Of a stretch of 49,225 bases of DNA, positions 41,401 to 49,065 are shown piece by piece (within the stretch, counting starts at the first letter, position 1; each line of letters starts with the position of its first letter). The notes beneath the pieces are model-generated. The model was not told the DNA's origin. It saw only the letters and a list, made by a program, of their open reading frames with translations, and ran no database searches. The stretch comes from Phycisphaeraceae bacterium. Its GTDB lineage: Bacteria > Planctomycetota > Phycisphaerae > Phycisphaerales > Phycisphaeraceae. The position numbers and the translations under genes were made by a program. Where the stretch lies: NCBI GenBank assembly GCA_029260615.1, contig JAJDCX010000057.1, positions 1 through 49,225 on the forward strand, in the 5' to 3' direction.

Positions 41401-43080
41401 CAGCGACATGATGATTTCTTCGCGCAGCGGATCGATCGGTGGGTTGGTCACTTGAGCGAACATCTGCTTGAAGTAGTCGTAGAGCAGGCGGGGTTTATCG
41501 GAGAGGACGGCGAGGGCCTGGTCGTTGCCCATCGAGCCCATGGCTTCTTTGCCGTGGCGGACCATGGGGACCAGCAGCAGGTGCATGTGTTCGACGGTGT
41601 AGCCAAACGACTGCATCAGGGGCATGAGCCGATCTTCACTGATTTTTTCGAGTTCGCTGGGCGCGGGTGCGGGGAGGTCGGCGATGTCGATGCGCTGGGT
41701 CTGGAGCCATCGGCCGTAAGGTCTGGCGGATGACATCGAGCCCTTGATTTCTTCGTCGGCGATGATGCGGCCTTCGTCGAAGTTGACCAGGAACATCCGT
41801 CCGGGCTGTAGCCGACCCTTGAACCTGACCTTGGCGGGGTCGATGTCAAGGACACCGACCTCGGACGCCATGATGACACGGTCGTCTTCGGTGACGTAGT
41901 ACCGGCTTGGGCGCAGGCCGTTGCGGTCGAGTACCGCGCCGATGTATTTGCCATCGGTGAACACGACGGATGCGGGGCCGTCCCAAGGCTCCATGAGAGC
42001 GGCGTGGTATTCGTAGAAGGCTCGCTTGGCCATGGGCATGGACTCGTGGTTTTCCCATGCCTCGGGGATCATCATCATGACCGCTTCGGGGAGTGAACGG
42101 CCGGCCAGCAGCAGCAGCTCAAGTGCGTTGTCAAAGTTGCCGGAGTCTGAACAGTCGGGCTCGGAGATGGGGAATAGTTTTTCCAGGTCATCGCGGAAGT
42201 GTTCGCTTTGCATCAGGCCTTCGCGGGCGGCGACCCAGTTGACGTTGCCCTTGAGGGTATTGATTTCGCCGTTGTGGCTCATGAACCGGCAGGGCTGGGC
42301 GCGGTCCCAACTTGGGAAGGTGTTGGTGCTGAAGCGTGAGTGAACCATCGCCAGATGGCTGACGTAGCGCTCGTCCTGAAGGTCGGGGTAGTAGGGCATG
42401 ACCTGTCCGCTGGTGAGTTGTCCCTTGTAGACGATCACCTTGGTGGAGAGGCTGCAGACGTAGAAGTATTTCGCTTCGCTGAGAGATTCGTCGGAGCGGA
42501 TCAGTCGGCTGGCGTGCTTGCGGATGATGTAGAGTTGCCGTTCCAGGGCGTCGCCGTGGACACCTTCTGCGCCGGAGATGAAGACCTGTTCCATGAACGG
42601 CTCGGTGGTGCGAGCGGTCGGGCCGACGTCTGCGCCGTCGGGATCGACAGGCAAGGTGCGCCAACCCAGCAGGATCTGGCCCTGTGCTTCGACGATTTTG
42701 GCGAAGGTCTGCTTGCAGGCTTCACGTTGTGCGGGGTCACGGGGGAGGAAGACATTGCCGGCACCGAAGAGCCCGGCGTCGGGGAGGGTGATGTCGGCGT
42801 CACGTTTGGCGACGCTGCGAAGGAAGCCGTGTGGGAGTGCGGTGAGTATGCCTGCGCCGTCGCCGGTGTTGGCTTCGCAGCCACAGGCGCCGCGGTGGTC
42901 CATGCGTCCGAGCATGGTGATGGCGTCTTCGACGATCCCGTGGCTCTTGTGTCCCTTGATGTGGGCGATGAAGCCGACACCGCAGGCGTCTTTTTCGTAG
43001 GCGGGGTCGTACAGCCCGTTGGCCGGGGGGAGGCCCGGGGACGGTGAGCCAGTGTGTGTTTGTGGTGGTTCTAGTTGCAT
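38458..43080 (-). CDS. gltB: Glutamate synthase large subunit
   Basis: A 1540-residue enzyme of normal length. Residues 1-32 are a propeptide. Cys33 in DACGVGFIAHIKG is the N-terminal nucleophile of the class II glutaminase domain. A central FMN-binding TIM barrel carries PPPHHDIYSIEDLAQL, SGYDGGTGASPLTSIKHAG and the iron-sulfur motif MRKCHLNTCPVGICTQ. The C-terminal beta-helix GXGXG domain follows, with NIIIGNVALYGATAGEAYFRG and MTGGRVVILG. It makes two glutamates from glutamine and 2-oxoglutarate. It begins two bases after the LysR gene ends, so it is probably cotranscribed with its likely regulator. Confidence 0.97.
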   Translation of the reverse strand: MQLEPPQTHTGSPSPGLPPANGLYDPAYEKDACGVGFIAHIKGHKSHGIVEDAITMLGRMDHRGACGCEANTGDGAGILTALPHGFLRSVAKRDADITLPDAGLFGAGNVFLPRDPAQREACKQTFAKIVEAQGQILLGWRTLPVDPDGADVGPTARTTEPFMEQVFISGAEGVHGDALERQLYIIRKHASRLIRSDESLSEAKYFYVCSLSTKVIVYKGQLTSGQVMPYYPDLQDERYVSHLAMVHSRFSTNTFPSWDRAQPCRFMSHNGEINTLKGNVNWVAAREGLMQSEHFRDDLEKLFPISEPDCSDSGNFDNALELLLLAGRSLPEAVMMMIPEAWENHESMPMAKRAFYEYHAALMEPWDGPASVVFTDGKYIGAVLDRNGLRPSRYYVTEDDRVIMASEVGVLDIDPAKVRFKGRLQPGRMFLVNFDEGRIIADEEIKGSMSSARPYGRWLQTQRIDIADLPAPAPSELEKISEDRLMPLMQSFGYTVEHMHLLLVPMVRHGKEAMGSMGNDQALAVLSDKPRLLYDYFKQMFAQVTNPPIDPLREEIIMSLQTFIGPEGNVLETTESQCHRLQLAQPVLTNKQLGALKNLDHRGWRSQVIDITYDRPASDEGTQGEDALAETLDRICKEATEAIQQGYQLIILSDRNVGPDRLPVSSLLATGAVHHHLVRTHQRTRIGLVVESAEAREVHHFCVLFGYGADAVNPYLAFDALAWLRKRGTLSKSISNEKIVRNYTKSINKGVLKVMSKMGISTLASYKGAQIFEALGLDHKVIERCFNGTASRLRGAGFDVLAQEARRRHLLGFPRREGVRLDQLPNPGEYHWRAGGEKHAFGPTAIANIQLAVKSNSHPAYQQYAAQCNDDARSRCTLRGLLHVKTDDASSAIPLDEVEPASQIVKRFRTGAMSLGALSKEAHETLAIAMNRMGGMSNSGEGGEDIVRFTPLPNGDSKRSAIKQVASGRFGVTSFYLANADLIQIKIAQGAKPGEGGQLPAHKVDEYIADIRYSTPGVGLISPPPHHDIYSIEDLAQLIFDLKNANPNAPISVKLVSEVGVGTIASGVSKAHADHILISGYDGGTGASPLTSIKHAGLPWELGLAETHQTLVMNDLRSRVRLETDGGLKTGRDLVIAACLGAEEYGYATVPLVAMGCIMMRKCHLNTCPVGICTQDEVLRKKFSGQPEHVINFFFMVAEEARSYMAKLGIRSIDELIGRVDLLEARDAIDHWKADGLDLTPILQPARKPREDVAVRKLIAQDHGISDVLDVRLIEHATPALEHGEKVRVELPITNTDRTVGTMLSNRVSQKWGENGLPDDTIELIFHGSAGQSLGAWLARGVTIRLEGDANDYVGKGLSGGKIIVHPPQVATFQPQENIIIGNVALYGATAGEAYFRGVAAERFCVRNSGANAVVEAVGDHACEYMTGGRVVILGKTGRNFAAGMSGGIAYVWDKEGEFLQNCNLGMVDLEGLSEKDVTTVKRLVSNHLEYTGSGVAARVLAEWDRVLPQFVKVMPVDYRRVLDQRKAAAQEAIPPGVGG

Positions 43081-43082
43081 GT

Positions 43083-44033
43083 TTATTTCTCAGTCCCCAT
43101 CAGGGCGCTGCTACCGGGTTGTATCTGCCCGTCTAGTCCGACCTCTGACCCGGCGTGAGCGACGAGGAAGTCTACAAACGCCTGGGCCGCCGGCGAGAAC
43201 GCCGAGCCGTTGCGTGACCGCCGTCGGCATATCACGCCCAGGGGCCGCAGGAGCGTGGGTGTCATCATCACCATCGCCAGAGAGCCGGCGGTGACTTCCC
43301 GGATGACGGTGCGTCGGGGGAGGATTGATAGCTGTTCGGTGACCGTGAGGGCCCCCTTGATGGTGTCGATGTTGTCGAAAACGTTGCTGATTCGGGGCTT
43401 CACGCCGTTGTCCTTGAAGTATTCACGGATGCGTCGTCCGACGGGGAGGTCGGTGTCGAAGGTCACCATCTCGCGGCCTTGCAACTCACTAACGCAGACC
43501 GTCTGGCTCTGAGCCAGTGGGTGGCCGGTGTTGCACACCACGACCATCTCCTCGTCACGGAGCGGGATGGTGTCCACCTTGGACCAACGTTCGGGGTACG
43601 AAACGATCCCCATGTCGCACTCGTGTTCTCGCACGGCGTTGTAGACGTGTTCGGGGCGTTCGTAACGGATCTCCACGGAGACCTTCCCGTACTCAGACTC
43701 GAACTGCTGACGGACCCGGCAAAGCAGGTCGATCCCAGCGGAGTAGATCGCCATCACCCGGACGACCCCCTGGGGCTTCTTGCCCAGCCCGGCGACTTTC
43801 GACGCCAGGTGGTCGTAACGGCTGATTAGTTCCTCGCAGCCCTGAGCAAACAGTTTACCCGCGGGGGTCAGTTCCAGGGGCCTGACCGAGCGGTCCAGCA
43901 GCGTGACCTCCAGCTTCTTCTCCAATTGCCCGATCCGCTGACTGGCTGCGGACTGACTGATCCCATGAACCTCGGCGGCCTGGGAGAGGCTGTGGCAACG
44001 GGCCACATCGGCGAATAGGCGTAGCGTCTGCAT
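43083..44033 (-). CDS. LysR-family transcriptional regulator
   Basis: A 316-residue LysR-type regulator. The N-terminal winged helix-turn-helix is MQTLRLFADVARCHSLSQAA through ISQSAASQRIGQLEKKL. The effector-binding domain follows (about 90-295). I chose ATG 44033; a GTG four codons earlier is less typical. It sits two bases upstream of gltB and reads the same way, an unusual layout because LysR genes are often divergent from their targets. By position it may control gltBD in answer to nitrogen or 2-oxoglutarate, like GltC of Bacillus, but it is not clearly GltC. The AT-rich region upstream holds a good operator candidate. Confidence 0.92.
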   Translation of the reverse strand: MQTLRLFADVARCHSLSQAAEVHGISQSAASQRIGQLEKKLEVTLLDRSVRPLELTPAGKLFAQGCEELISRYDHLASKVAGLGKKPQGVVRVMAIYSAGIDLLCRVRQQFESEYGKVSVEIRYERPEHVYNAVREHECDMGIVSYPERWSKVDTIPLRDEEMVVVCNTGHPLAQSQTVCVSELQGREMVTFDTDLPVGRRIREYFKDNGVKPRISNVFDNIDTIKGALTVTEQLSILPRRTVIREVTAGSLAMVMMTPTLLRPLGVICRRRSRNGSAFSPAAQAFVDFLVAHAGSEVGLDGQIQPGSSALMGTEK

Positions 44034-44045
44034 ATCCAAGCACAC

Positions 44046-44102
44046 ACTTATATAATAAGTAATACTAATACGGTGAAATTAGAATATCACTATAGCTAAT
44101 TT
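44046..44102. promoter_or_regulatory. AT-rich promoter and palindromic operator candidate upstream of LysR-gltBD
   Basis: AAATTAG (44076-44082) and CTAATTT (44096-44102) are perfect 7-base inverted repeats 13 bases apart, the size of LysR-type binding sites. On the minus strand TATTAT (complement of 44052-44057) and TATAAG lie 15-25 bases from the LysR start and could be -10 boxes. TTTTTGCA occurs at 44100-44107 and again about ten bases on. The whole 44046-44255 gap is clearly AT-richer than its surroundings and holds no gene. Confidence 0.5.
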
Positions 44103-44255
44103 TTGCAGTTTTTGCAAGGTTCGTCTTGGGGGAGGCAGTGGTGCCTGGGAAGGCTGAAAGTCGGGTGTTATCTAAAGATATATCATAGACTTGTCCGATT
44201 TTTTAATACCGCTTGAATCCCCTAAATCTGCTCTCTAAGTTGAACTTCTGTCCTC

Positions 44256-45389
44256 ATGAGCCAAGACCGCCCCACCGTCGGCCACGTCTTACACCGCCTT
44301 AGCCGAGCAGGTGCCGAAGTCCTCGCTGGGGACCTCGCGCGGAGGCTGGCGGACCGGTATCGGTTTGTTTTTCTTTGCCTGGACGGGGTCGGTACATTGG
44401 GGGAGGAACTGGCGTCGGAGGGGTTTGCGGTGGTGGACCTGGGGCGTCGGCCGGGCTTGGACCGAGCGGTGGCCCGTCGGCTCAGGGGGGCGGTGCGGGA
44501 GCGGGGCATCGACCTGCTGCACGCGCATCAGTACACGCCGTTTTTTTACTCTGCTGTGTCTCGTGGGTTAGGAGCGTCACCACCGATCCTCTTCACCGAA
44601 CACGGTCGACATTACCCAGATCAGCGAAAACTCAAACGCGTGCTGGCTAATCGCTGGCTGCTCAAGCCCAGCGACCGCGTATCTGCGGTGGGCCGATTCG
44701 TTGCCGAGGCTCTGACTAAGAACGAGGGGATCGACGCGGGGCGTATCCGTGTGATTCACAATGGGATTGATCCTGATGCCTTCCCCACAGCCGACCCGTC
44801 CGGCCGAGCCGCGGCGAGGGGGATGATCGGGGTCGGTGAGGATACCCCGCTGGTCATGCAGGTCGCGCGGTTCCACCCGGTGAAAGACCACCAGACGGCG
44901 GTCCGCGCCTTTGCCCGGGTTACCGAGCAAGTCCCCGGTGCCAAACTTTGTCTGATCGGCGAGGGCGATGAACGGCAGGCGATTGAGGCGCTGTCGGCCG
45001 AGCTTGGCATCTATGAACACATCCTTTTTATGGGTGCCCGTGACGATGTCGCCAGGCTGTTGCCGGGTGCGGATGTGTTTATGTTGTCCAGTGTCAGCGA
45101 GGGTATCTCCGTGACGCTGTTGGAAGCGATGGGGACCGCTGTGCCGATCGTCGCGACCGATGTCGGCGGCAATGGTGAGGTGGTCGAGTACAACAAGACC
45201 GGCCTGCTGTCGCCCCGGGGTGATGACCGTGCCTTAGCAGACAGCCTTATCTCGCTGCTGACCGATGCGGACAGGCGCCGCGAGATGGGGGCTTTGGGGC
45301 GTGAGAGGCTGCTTGATACGTTCACACAGAACCGCATGCACAGCGCTTATGCAGAGCTATACGGGCAGATGCTTGATGAGCTTTCCTGA
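44256..45389 (+). CDS. GT4-family glycosyltransferase
   Basis: A 377-residue GT-B enzyme. VGHVLHRLSRAGAEVLAGDLARRL opens the acceptor half. LLHAHQYTPFFYSA, VIHNGIDPDAFP, MQVARFHPVKDHQTAVRAF, LIGEGDERQ, ADVFMLSSVSEGISVTLLEAMG and PIVATDVGGNGEVV are the usual GT4 elements, including the Glu of the donor site. It resembles the EpsD/PEP-CTERM-linked glycosyltransferases, but could serve any surface polysaccharide. No clear ribosome site precedes the ATG. Confidence 0.92.
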   Translation: MSQDRPTVGHVLHRLSRAGAEVLAGDLARRLADRYRFVFLCLDGVGTLGEELASEGFAVVDLGRRPGLDRAVARRLRGAVRERGIDLLHAHQYTPFFYSAVSRGLGASPPILFTEHGRHYPDQRKLKRVLANRWLLKPSDRVSAVGRFVAEALTKNEGIDAGRIRVIHNGIDPDAFPTADPSGRAAARGMIGVGEDTPLVMQVARFHPVKDHQTAVRAFARVTEQVPGAKLCLIGEGDERQAIEALSAELGIYEHILFMGARDDVARLLPGADVFMLSSVSEGISVTLLEAMGTAVPIVATDVGGNGEVVEYNKTGLLSPRGDDRALADSLISLLTDADRRREMGALGRERLLDTFTQNRMHSAYAELYGQMLDELS

Positions 45390-45426
45390 TAGAGAATCCG
45401 TAAAACAACGGGCCTACAATCTCAGC

Positions 45427-46290
45427 ATGAAAACCAACCCCCTGATTGTTTGCCTGGCTGTGATGTTGCTGTCTTCGCATGCGGTGTCGCAGGAACAGGC
45501 TGTGGATCCGTTTGAGGGTTTTACGCGTGACTGGCGTGACAGCCCGGTGTGGTACGACGGGCTGGCGGAGTGCGCTGTTTATGACGCGGCCCGGACTGTC
45601 TACGGCAAAGAGCAACACTACACCGCACGCATCTTCACAAACAAAGAGAAAGCCAGCACCGATACGTTCACCAAGAGCGATGACGGGACCGGACGCGAGG
45701 TCTTCAAGCACCACATACGCGATGACATCCCGACCAAGAACTACACCTACCACTACTCGACGATGAATTACGTCGGGGCCGATGACCTAAAGAGCCTGAA
45801 GCTGGACATGGGGTCGCAGGAGGACTGTGGGGTGACGTTCAAGCAGTACATCAATCACGCGGGGACGTTGCGTTGGCGTCAGCACAGTTACTTCCCTAAT
45901 GAAGGCGAGCGGTCGGGGGAGATCGCACCCCGTCCGAGTTTCGCGTTTGCGGATGCGCTGGCTCTGATCCTGCGTGGCTACCCGTTTGATTCGCCGCCGA
46001 AGACTTTGGAATTGCAGTTGCTGCGTGGGCAGAGGGATGTGCATCTGACGCTACCTGACGAGTTGGGCTCCGGGGTGGCGATCGTTCAATACCGGGGGGA
46101 AGAATCGCTGGATCTGCCTATAGGCAAGTTGCAAGCCCACCACCTGGTGCTGCATGTGGCCCCGGATTGGCAGGAACATTACTGGTTTGCGTCGGACCCG
46201 GACAGGCTGCACGTCCTGGTTCAATACCAAGGCAGCTACGGCATTAATTACCGGCTCAAGGAGCTCAACCGGTGTGCGTATTGGCGGTAG
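45427..46290 (+). CDS. Secreted protein of unknown function
   Basis: A 287-residue protein with a signal peptide (cleavage near HAVSQ, about residue 22). I do not recognise a characterised family. Visible landmarks are VWYDGLAECAVYDA, VYGKEQHYTARIF, KHHIRDDIPTKNYTYHYSTM, LKLDMGSQEDCGVTFKQY and LRWRQHSYFPNEGE. This order resembles a group of secreted Bacteroidetes proteins that databases label, apparently wrongly, as septum formation inhibitor Maf. It starts 37 bases after the glycosyltransferase; the frame also runs upstream into that gene, which I reject because the signal peptide marks the start. Confidence 0.8.
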   Translation: MKTNPLIVCLAVMLLSSHAVSQEQAVDPFEGFTRDWRDSPVWYDGLAECAVYDAARTVYGKEQHYTARIFTNKEKASTDTFTKSDDGTGREVFKHHIRDDIPTKNYTYHYSTMNYVGADDLKSLKLDMGSQEDCGVTFKQYINHAGTLRWRQHSYFPNEGERSGEIAPRPSFAFADALALILRGYPFDSPPKTLELQLLRGQRDVHLTLPDELGSGVAIVQYRGEESLDLPIGKLQAHHLVLHVAPDWQEHYWFASDPDRLHVLVQYQGSYGINYRLKELNRCAYWR

Positions 46291-46356
46291 ATGGCCGTCT
46301 GGTCCGATCATTGGTCAGTGGCTACCATGGTGTTTTATCTATTTGAGGGCGGTTGA

Positions 46357-47898
46357 TTGTTTAAAAGACTTGCCTCGGTCATTGCGGTTGGTGTGCTGGC
46401 CTGGGCGGCGATAGGTACACCCACGCTTGGGGCGCCGTTGGATGGGGCGCTGAACCAACTACTTGCCAGCCGGGACCTGCGCAGCACGCGGTACTCGATC
46501 TGTGTGATTGATGCGGATAGCGGTGAGGTGCTGGCGGATATCCACGCGGACGAGCCGATGATCCCGGCGAGCAACATGAAACTGCTGACGACCGCGTCGG
46601 CGATCGACGTGCTGGGCGAAGGCTTCGTATTCCGCACGGAGTTAAGTTTGATCGAATCGGACAAGCCGGGGGAGGCGGGGGCCAAGCCTGACCTGATGAT
46701 CCGGGGGGACGGGGACCCGGCGTTGGGCGACCCGGTACTGCTTAAAGAAGCGGAGATGACCGCCGAGGATCTGCTTGATGGATGGGTTCAGGCGGTGAAG
46801 AAGACGGGGGAGACATCGTTTGGCCGACTGATCGTCAACGACCGGGTATTTGATCGGCAGATGGTTCATCCTAGTTGGCCGGTTGGGCAGTTGCACAAGC
46901 ACTACTGCGCCCAGGTCGCGGGGCTGAATTTTCATGACAACTGCCTGCACGCTTTGCCTGCACCCGCCAACCAGATCGGTGCCGGGCCGACCGTGAGTTT
47001 TTACCCCGAGTCGCCGTTCATCCAGACGTTTAACAGCGCGACCACGGGCGGCGCTAACGAGTTCTGGGTCGATCGTAAGCCGGGGACGAATCAGATGACG
47101 TTCCGCGGGCGTGTGAAGACCAAGTTCTACACGCCGGTGCGGGTAACGTTAAACGACCCGCCGATCTATCTTGCGCAGCTCTTGAAACACCGGCTGGGGG
47201 TCGCGGGGATCAGCGTAGACCGGATCACCCGGCTTGCTGATGGCGAGATCGCCCCCGAGGCCCGTGCGATCCACCGCGTGGAGACGTTGCTCCCGGCGGT
47301 CTTAAAGAGAACGAACCAGGACTCGGTAAACCTGTTCGCCGAGGCGTTGATTAAACGGATGGGTTTTTCTCTGACCGGTTCGCCTGGCAACTGGGAAAAC
47401 GGTGCGGCGGCGCTGAGGCATGCGCTATCCAACCGGCTGGGCACCCGTGCGGCCGGCGCGACGATCGCCGATGGCAGCGGGCTTAGCCGGGACAACAAGG
47501 TAACGTCCCGGCTGTTCGCGGAACTGCTGAGTTCGATGTATCAAGACGCCCAACGCGGGCCGATCTTTATGAGCAGCTTGTCGTACAGCGGGAAGATCAA
47601 CGATCAGTCGAGGGTCGGGCACGGGACGCTGGACGGGCGTTTCAGGAAACTACCGGCCGGCCACTGGGTGTACGGCAAGAGCGGGTACATCAGCGGCGTG
47701 TCGAGCCTGTCGGGTTACCTGGTCATCACCGATCCCGCCGACCCATCAGACACGGACCCAACCGCTAAGACAACACGGACCGTCGCGTTTAGCTTCCTGT
47801 TCAACGGATTCACTGCCCCCCTATCCAACCGCAGCCTCAAGAGCGTGCAGGACCGTATGCTTGAGTTGATCGATCAACAGGTCGCGGGCTGGCAGTAA
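46357..47898 (+). CDS. dacB: D-alanyl-D-alanine carboxypeptidase/endopeptidase, second PBP4-type copy
   Basis: A 513-residue S13-family penicillin-binding protein. An ordinary signal peptide (cleavage near TLGAP, about residue 26) replaces the lipobox of the other copy. Motifs are PASNMK (Ser72), IADGSGLSRDN and GKSGYISGV, where Ser takes the place of the usual Thr of KTG. The insertion domain is present. It starts at TTG 46357 with GAGGGCGG upstream. It shares order and length with the copy at 19890-21413 but is clearly diverged. A periplasmic, soluble enzyme versus a lipid-anchored one suggests different sites of action. Confidence 0.93.
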   Translation: MFKRLASVIAVGVLAWAAIGTPTLGAPLDGALNQLLASRDLRSTRYSICVIDADSGEVLADIHADEPMIPASNMKLLTTASAIDVLGEGFVFRTELSLIESDKPGEAGAKPDLMIRGDGDPALGDPVLLKEAEMTAEDLLDGWVQAVKKTGETSFGRLIVNDRVFDRQMVHPSWPVGQLHKHYCAQVAGLNFHDNCLHALPAPANQIGAGPTVSFYPESPFIQTFNSATTGGANEFWVDRKPGTNQMTFRGRVKTKFYTPVRVTLNDPPIYLAQLLKHRLGVAGISVDRITRLADGEIAPEARAIHRVETLLPAVLKRTNQDSVNLFAEALIKRMGFSLTGSPGNWENGAAALRHALSNRLGTRAAGATIADGSGLSRDNKVTSRLFAELLSSMYQDAQRGPIFMSSLSYSGKINDQSRVGHGTLDGRFRKLPAGHWVYGKSGYISGVSSLSGYLVITDPADPSDTDPTAKTTRTVAFSFLFNGFTAPLSNRSLKSVQDRMLELIDQQVAGWQ

Positions 47899-47938
47899 GG
47901 GCGAAGGCATAAATAAGAAAGAAAGATTGATCCACAGG

Positions 47939-47957
47939 CGGTGGGTGGGGACCACCG
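47939..47957. terminator. Hairpin between convergent dacB and HAD genes
   Basis: CGGTGG-GTGGGGA-CCACCG, a 6-bp stem with a 7-base loop, in the 66-base gap between two convergent genes. There is no T run on either side, so it is at best a weak bidirectional terminator. Confidence 0.35.
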
Positions 47958-47964
47958 GTGTTAT

Positions 47965-48822
47965 TTACCAGTGGCCGTCGAGGATCTGGTGGATGGCGTG
48001 GGCGACGCCGTGGTCGTGGTTGGGCTTGGTGATGTAAGCGGCGTGCTGTTTGGCGGCGTCGGCGGCGTTTTCCATGGCGATGGCGCAGCCGGCGGCCTGG
48101 AGCATAGCGACATCGTTGATCTCATCGCCGATGACTGCGACCTGGTCGGGACCGATGTTCATTTGTTCGGCGACCCAGGTTAGGCCGTGCCATTTATCGA
48201 CACCGGGCGCGAAGATTTCGATGATGTGGATGGCCTCGTCGGGATCGGGCGATTGGACGGCGGCGAAGGCGTGGGCTTGGACTCGGCCGGCAAATTGCTC
48301 GTTGACTTTGGCGAGGATGTCAGGCATGCGCGAGCCGGGGGCGACCATGCCGACACGCAGGGTGTGGTGTAGGTCGTCGGGTGTGACGTCGCGCTGCGTG
48401 TGGAGGATCGCGCCGGTGAAGTCGAACCACCACTTGCTGTTGGGTGTGAGTTGGCCGTTGCCGGTGACGAGGTATTCATGACCGACGCGGTTAGGTTCGC
48501 GGTAGGCGAGCACGGCCTGGGGCTCGTCTTTAAGCAGGTCGATGAGTTCGGCGGCCGTGCCGGGGTCCATCTCTGTGAAGTGTTGTGTCGTGCCGGTGGG
48601 TAAATCGGTGATAGCCGCACCGGTGACGAAGACGCCGACGCCGAGGTTTGGGATGTCGTCGAGGACGTGCTTGGCTTCGCGCCAACCTCGGCCGGTGCAG
48701 GGGACGACGGCAAGCCCGGCGGCCTGTGCGTCGGCGATAGCGGCAAGGTTTTCACGGCTGACCTTGCCGTCCGGGCAGAGCAGGGTGCCATCGAGATCGA
48801 TCGCTAGCAGGCGGTAATTCAT
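47965..48822 (-). CDS. Cof-type HAD-IIB family phosphatase
   Basis: A 285-residue haloacid-dehalogenase hydrolase with a C2B cap. Motif I is LLAIDLDGTLL (Asp9 nucleophile, Asp11), motif II is PCTGRG, motif III contains KWHGLTWVAEQ, and motif IV is VAVIGDEINDVAML. Such proteins dephosphorylate sugar phosphates, FMN or similar small metabolites; the substrate cannot be read. It is convergent with dacB and has an AT-rich upstream region. Confidence 0.92.
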   Translation of the reverse strand: MNYRLLAIDLDGTLLCPDGKVSRENLAAIADAQAAGLAVVPCTGRGWREAKHVLDDIPNLGVGVFVTGAAITDLPTGTTQHFTEMDPGTAAELIDLLKDEPQAVLAYREPNRVGHEYLVTGNGQLTPNSKWWFDFTGAILHTQRDVTPDDLHHTLRVGMVAPGSRMPDILAKVNEQFAGRVQAHAFAAVQSPDPDEAIHIIEIFAPGVDKWHGLTWVAEQMNIGPDQVAVIGDEINDVAMLQAAGCAIAMENAADAAKQHAAYITKPNHDHGVAHAIHQILDGHW

Positions 48823-49065
48823 AAGAGCAGATGATATCAGGGGCCGGGGTTGCGGTCTGCAGAGGGAGGCGTGCGGTGTGTAGCTGGATATGCCGGCGGT
48901 TGCGTAACGGGGTGTGGTTGGGTGTTATTTTAATTAAAGCACATTAAATTTAGCCTAAATATTATTTTACAGTGATTAATAATGTTGCTGATTGAGGTTC
49001 TGTTTAGTTTATGTGTGGTACCGGATGAAGGTGGCTGGGTTACGCGTGATGGCCAATGTTTATGC
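48823..49065. other. Intergenic AT-rich region with a palindrome
   Basis: No gene seen. The part at about 48925-48990 is strongly AT-rich and contains ATTTAG-C-CTAAAT (48948-48960), a perfect 6-base palindrome around one base. It lies upstream of the HAD gene and downstream of the cardiolipin synthase gene, so it may hold the HAD promoter or an operator. Confidence 0.4.
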
